Shown here: piece after piece, positions 18,601-22,609 of the stretch
How the letters are laid out: each line of letters opens with the position of its first letter
How positions within the stretch are numbered: the first letter of the stretch is position 1
The notes under the pieces: model-generated
What the model was told of the DNA's origin: nothing
The model's database searches: none
Seen by the model: the letters and a program-made list of their open reading frames with translations, nothing else
Made by a program: the position numbers and the translations under genes
Assembly: GCA_004565275.1 (NCBI GenBank)
Contig: SDOX01000028.1
Location: 3,978 to 26,586, forward strand
DNA length: 22,609 nucleotides
Source of the DNA: Nannochloropsis salina CCMP1776
Lineage: Eukaryota; Sar; Eustigmatophyceae; Eustigmatales; Monodopsidaceae
Reading direction: 5' to 3'

Positions 18601-18691
18601 AAACTCTGGGTGACATTTTTATTCCATGCGGGGGAGAGTCGACCTGGGTGGGGTGGGAGGGACAGAAATGTGAAAAGGCACGAGCGGTCGG

Positions 18692-19090
18692 TCATTCTCC
18701 GCAGCCACCAACACGCACTTCCGTATCCTTAACGGGACTTTTCCCGTACCACGATTCTATCGGCCGTAGCGGCACGCGCGTCTTATCGTGCTTGATTGTT
18801 AGGACGATGTCCTCCCGGTCCTCCTTTGGCAGGGCCAGCGCCTTGTCCGCCGGCAGCTTTTCGACCGCCTCCCCCACCAGGCCTTGCAGAGCCCCAACAG
18901 AGCTGTCCGCCATCTGCTGCCAGGATTCCGCCAGCTCCGAGAGCGAGACCATAATTCGAAAGATAGAGTCGCGCCTGTCGTCGAGTTCCCCCCTCTTCAA
19001 AAGGTAAAGCCGCCTCCCATCGAGGTTGAAATGCGTGACCTCGTCGGGATTCTTCATTTCGTGGGGCAAAACCCACGGCGCCTCCATCAC
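18692..19090 (-). CDS. Unknown protein, copy A of a tandem pair
   Basis: 132-codon minus-strand frame: MMEAPWVLPHEMKNPDEVTH, RRLYLLKRGELDDRRDSIF, SLSELAESWQQMADSSVGA, EAVEKLPADKALALPKED, DKTRVPLRPIESWYGKSP. Copy B, 0.7 kb away, repeats it with many substitutions but the same layout, which argues that the frame is or was coding. Highly charged, soluble-looking, no signal peptide, no recognised domain. The 5' end may be spliced: in copy B the corresponding frame is preceded by an acceptor-like TTCATCAG. Confidence 0.45.
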   Translation of the reverse strand: MMEAPWVLPHEMKNPDEVTHFNLDGRRLYLLKRGELDDRRDSIFRIMVSLSELAESWQQMADSSVGALQGLVGEAVEKLPADKALALPKEDREDIVLTIKHDKTRVPLRPIESWYGKSPVKDTEVRVGGCGE

Positions 19091-19360
19091 CCTCCACAGC
19101 GCTTCCTATAGATGGAAGCTCCCATTCAAAGAGGCTCTTTCGGGGACCCGATGGACGGTAGTTTGAAAGAGACGGCAGAATCGTCAGGCAGTGAAATGGC
19201 GAAGGAGAGGACGCACATTTAACCCCGGTCCTGTGTTACCTTATGAGCGGATGCAGGTATTAACGACGTACCGAAGCCTCCTCTGAAGTATTTATTTTTC
19301 TTTACGCTTTCTTGTGAGATTAAGAGATTAATTGCCAACCTATGCCTCCTCAGACGAATG
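18697..19360 (-). repeat. Tandem duplication, copy A
   Basis: Aligns with 19405-20085 in direct orientation at very roughly 80% identity by eye with small indels. Covers the unknown frame and about 250 bp upstream of it on the minus strand. Confidence 0.75.
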
Positions 19361-19873
19361 TAGGCTATCGTGTGCTTCGAACACCAGCCTGTCCGAACGC
19401 GACGATCCTATCGGTCCTTTTCTATAGCCATCAACACGCACTTCCGTATCCTTAGTGGGACTTTTCATTTTCCATGACTCTATCGGTCGTAGCGGCACGC
19501 GTGTCTTGTCGCACTTGACTGTTACGACTTCCTTCTCGCGGCCCTTCCCCTCCGGCAGAACCAGCGCCTTGTCCGCAAGCATCTTCTCGACCGCCTACCC
19601 CACCAGGCCTTGCAGAGCCCTAAGAGAGCTGTCCGCCATCCACTGCCAGAGTTCCGCCAGCTCCGAGAGCGAGATCATTGTTCGAAGGATAAAGCCGCGC
19701 CTGTGGCCGAGGGTCCCCCTCTTCAAAAGGTAAAGCCGTCTCCAATTGCGGGTGAAGGGCGTGACCTCGTTGGGATTCTTGACTTCGAGGGGTAACACCC
19801 ACGGTGCCTCCGCCACCCTCCAGGGCGCTTCCTGAAGATGGGAGTACCTCTTGAAGGGGGCTGTCTCGGGCAC
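19340..19873 (-). pseudogene. Unknown protein, copy B of the tandem pair, interrupted
   Basis: Minus-strand frame: PETAPFKRYSHLQEAPWRV, EAPWVLPLEVKNPNEVT, RRLYLLKRGTLGHRRGF, SLSELAELWQWMADSSLRA, then a stop where copy A has a Glu codon, then AVEKMLADKALVLPEGKG and DKTRVPLRPIESWKMKSP in the same frame. The pattern is that of a gene copy inactivated by one nonsense change, or an exon boundary I do not recognise. No known domain. Confidence 0.45.
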
Positions 19874-20085
19874 CTGATGAACGGAGTTTGGAAGAGAGGA
19901 TGGAATCGTCAGGCAGTGTAGGGGCGAAGGAGAGGACGCACATGCGACCCAAGTGCTGTCTCAACTCACCAGCGGATGCAGGTACTGCACGACGTAGAAA
20001 AGGCCGGTCTAGTATTTTCATTTTTTTGGGGCGCTCTATTGTGATATTAAGTGCCAAACTATGCCTCCTCTGACGAACGGACGAC
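19405..20085 (-). repeat. Tandem duplication, copy B
   Basis: Second copy of 18697-19360. Both end near the conserved plus-strand words ATGCCTCCTC and GACGAA. Confidence 0.75.
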
Positions 20086-20899
20086 GGAGGAAGTCAGCGC
20101 TAGACGACACTTCAGCGTTCAAGTCAACACATATTCGGCTAGAACTTATAAATCCAGGTCTTCAAGATATTTCTTGCGATTCGCCTGAAGTCAGAGCATT
20201 GAATCAAATGCAGCTTGCCTGATGTCGGAGCTTTAAATTGAATGTAGATTCCACTGAAACTACTCCATTCCTATGGAGATCGTAGACCTAAATCTGACAA
20301 CCCTCAACTTCCTGGCCTTGGTGAGCGTCAAAAAGGCTTGTACGAGTCGAAACGCTTTCATCTGTCTTCGAAGCCATGGTGTTCTTATCATCTTAAATCG
20401 CAAACCGACCACACGGTCAGAATGTTGCGGCCACACGGTCAGAAAGTTGCGGCCACACGGTCTCGTACTGCATAAATATTCACTTTTTATCGCTCATTTT
20501 CAGGAAAACTCCCCGAAGTAACGGATGAATCTGTGGTCGCAGTCCTTCGGATCTCATGCAATTGTAAGGCTGTTTGTCTACCTTCTTCTTGGCTTTGCAC
20601 CTCTTTCTAAGCAAGATACTTCCTTATACGCTTAAGCTAATCCATGTTTATGTTTTGAATGAAGTTGGGTAGCTTTTGTTGGCTACGAAAGTGCTGATAT
20701 TAAGCTAGATTATGTCCTTAGTTTGGTTTGCCCTAACAATCCTAAGGAGCGATCGAATATGACCTCATCTATATGGGAAGGCTTGCATATCATATCAGTC
20801 GCCATCATTTGCGTTGGCACATGAACCTTCAAAATAAGTGCTTTCGACCTTCTGAATCTTACAACCTACACTCCTCTTTGCCATACAGAACAGAGGAAT
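20086..20899. other. Upstream region of the right-edge gene
   Basis: No supported gene. Holds an imperfect repeat pair at 20190-20250 (GCCTGA-GTC-GAGC...GAAT-AATG-AG) and the 22-bp repeat at 20409. An AT-rich 20500-20890 segment precedes the start codon at 20900. Confidence 0.45.
20409..20462 (+). repeat. 22-bp tandem repeat, about 2.5 units
   Basis: Unit CCACACGGTCAGAATGTTGC plus GG at 20409-20430 and 20431-20452 (one mismatch), with a partial third unit (CCACACGGTC) at 20453-20462. About 440 bp before the next start codon. Confidence 0.9.
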
Positions 20900-22609
20900 A
20901 TGCCGTCCCTTTCCTTCAAACTGGGCTTGATTATCTTAACCGCGCTAGCTTTGCAAAAAGAGGCTCAAACCACAAGCGTTTCAGACGTGCAATCACTACA
21001 GGGCCTTTTTGATAAGCATGGGCTCCACAGCAGATTACAAGAATTCCAAATCTCCAGCGAAAAGCGCAGTAGAAAAAGCTTTGGAATCCGACGTGGCTCT
21101 TCTCCTCCTGACGGTTTTGCCAAGGCTGAGAAATTACTGGAGTACAGTGTGACGGCCTCTCAAGAAACCGCGCTGAATCGAACACGTAAGGATCGTTTCC
21201 TAGAGCGTGATTTGCTTCGAAAACCGCGAAAGCGAAGGTGGATCAGCAAGCGAAAGCTCAAGAAACAGCTTCAAGAGTGCGAAGCCCGTCTGCAAGAAAC
21301 TCAGGACAACTTGGACGCCCCGAGAAATCTCTTCGTTCAGATGGCGCAACATTGCACTTTAGAAAGGGCAGCGGGACGATACTACCTTCGCACCACAGAT
21401 ATGGACGCAGATACTTATGTTTTTACAGAGATGCCCTTACAGCAGGCAAACGTGTGGCCCACAAGCTATTTTGTCGGCTACCTTTTTGATGAGTTCTTCG
21501 CCGACGAGAAGCCCAACGCGGCCTTCACGTTCAATGTCTACAACAACCAGTCGGAGAAGACATTTGAAGGACCCCTTATTTCTGTCCTCCTTTCGTCGCA
21601 TCAATTCGTCTTGCAGGAGGACAACTCCACCCTTGTTGTCTATGAGCTTGCTCAGTCTTCGGAGCAGGAAGCGACCTCCCCGCTCTCGCGCTTTTTCCGA
21701 GGAACTGATCCCCTCGGTAATGCATCGGTCACGTACGAGCACTGCTCTCTTTTTATCGATCCCGTGTCAGGAGTCGATGGAGATAGCTTTTACAGCCCAG
21801 CAGAGTCCAGGGATGATACTGTGGACGCCCTTAATCGTGCAGCTGAATCGGTAGAAAAGGGTCCTGATCAGACCACTCCTGAGATGCAAACCTACACTAG
21901 AGTGTGGAGTTTTGAGCAACCAAAGCCCCTTGCCCCTAAAGACGTCTACAAGGGTGCTGGAGACGCTATGAAAGCTCTAGCAACTCTCATTCAGGAATGC
22001 AATGGGAAGGGCTGTGGTACAAAAGATATCGTGGAGGGTCTGTCTAATATGCTAATGCCGGTGGCCTACGCAATCGGAGCTGCTTTCCCCGCGGCGGATG
22101 CAGTAATCACTATTGTAGCATCTCTCGGGCTTCTCTTTTCTAGTCTTTTCTTTGATCCCCCAAGTCCCCAAGCTGGTGCCATTTCGCCTTCCCAGATTGA
22201 GGATGCTGTAAAGAAGGCCCTTGCAAGGTATGATGCTACAAAGGACAAGGACCTTATCAACCAATACTCAGTCTTCCTCAAAGTTGACCTCGACAACTTT
22301 GTGAGGAGGACTGGAAGCTTGGCATACATTCGAAATCAAAAGAAGGACGACTTTCAAGCCCAAATCGACCAACAGGTACGTGTATTCCTGTGTAAGGAAG
22401 CTTCCTCATGGAAATGTCTTTTTTCCATCCCGCTTCGCCATCGACACGATTCGACAGCGTCACATGCATCATTCGAGGAAATATGAAATGGAATCCGCTC
22501 TTTCTCCATACAATACCCCCGTCACATTCACCAGGTTGAGCATTGGAAAACAGACGCATTTACCGGAGCATGGAACGAATATCAGGGCGCTTTGGTTCCC
22601 ATACAAGCC
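20900..22609 (+). CDS. Secreted or membrane-associated protein of unknown family, cut by the right edge
   Basis: Exon 1 is 20900-22375 (492 codons). A donor CAACAG/GTACGTG and an acceptor ATTCGACAG define an 82-bp intron (22376-22457). Exon 2 continues in phase (RHMHHSRKYEMESALSPYN, PVTFTRLSIGKQTHLPEHG, NIRALWFPY) to the end of the window. Reading straight through the intron would give a stop at 22484-22486 and a tail without character. The N-terminus is a signal peptide (MPSLSFKLGLIILTALAL). Residues 93-140 are very basic and helical. Residues 157-290 look like a beta-rich domain (VWPTSYFVGYLFDEFF, FEGPLISVLLSSHQF, TLVVYELAQSSEQE). Residues 383-418 are strongly hydrophobic, enough for a membrane hairpin, followed by amphipathic helices (ISPSQIEDAVKKALARY). 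I do not recognise the family. Confidence 0.8.
22376..22457 (+). other. Intron of the right-edge gene
   Basis: 82 bp, GTACGT...CGACAG, phase 0 on both sides. Unlike the introns of the left half it has no GGGA/TCCC repeat. Confidence 0.75.

Noticed and set aside
22376-22486. C-terminal tail of the right-edge gene read straight through
   Set aside because: A canonical donor and acceptor define an 82-bp intron, and the exon after it stays open to the window end.

Overview
The window is eukaryotic nuclear DNA. Several genes are split by short GT-AG introns, the encoded proteins carry eukaryotic-style signal peptides, and introns and flanks are full of (GGGA)n/(TCCC)n tracts. From memory this composition suits a eustigmatophyte alga of the Nannochloropsis/Microchloropsis type. 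That is an inference, not something tested here. I see no tRNA, rRNA, CRISPR array or recognisable virus-derived element.

Layout. (1) 1-373, minus strand: the 3' part of a spliced gene that runs off the left edge; family not identified. (2) 1915-4247, minus strand: a multi-exon serine carboxypeptidase (peptidase S10, closest in feel to CPVL/SCPEP1). Its N-terminal and C-terminal parts read cleanly, but there is no room for the usual middle with the catalytic serine. (3) 6854 to about 9049, plus strand: the C-terminal exons of a copper amine oxidase; the exons with the TPQ tyrosine and the first two copper histidines are not in the window. (4) 11646-13622 and 15213-17189, plus strand: two intronless genes for secreted lipoxygenase-family proteins, in a 2266-bp duplicated block without a single indel. 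The copies differ only by about ten synonymous changes except in three short patches. Their upstream regions are built from older, diverged direct repeats and a 144-bp inverted repeat. (5) 17.7-20.1 kb, minus strand: decayed or unrecognised open frames, including a tandem duplication. (6) 20900 to the right edge, plus strand: a secreted or membrane-associated protein of unknown family, with one intron.

How the parts relate. The carboxypeptidase, amine oxidase and lipoxygenases look like separate genes and not a pathway; most appear to enter the secretory route. The most notable signals are the patchwork divergence of the lipoxygenase pair, the remodelled iron-ligand helix in both copies, and the polarised GGGA (5')/TCCC (3') arrangement in the introns of the first two enzymes. 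That arrangement would let intron ends pair with each other. The AT-richer, intron-free lipoxygenase region contrasts sharply with the GC-rich, intron-dense left 9 kb.
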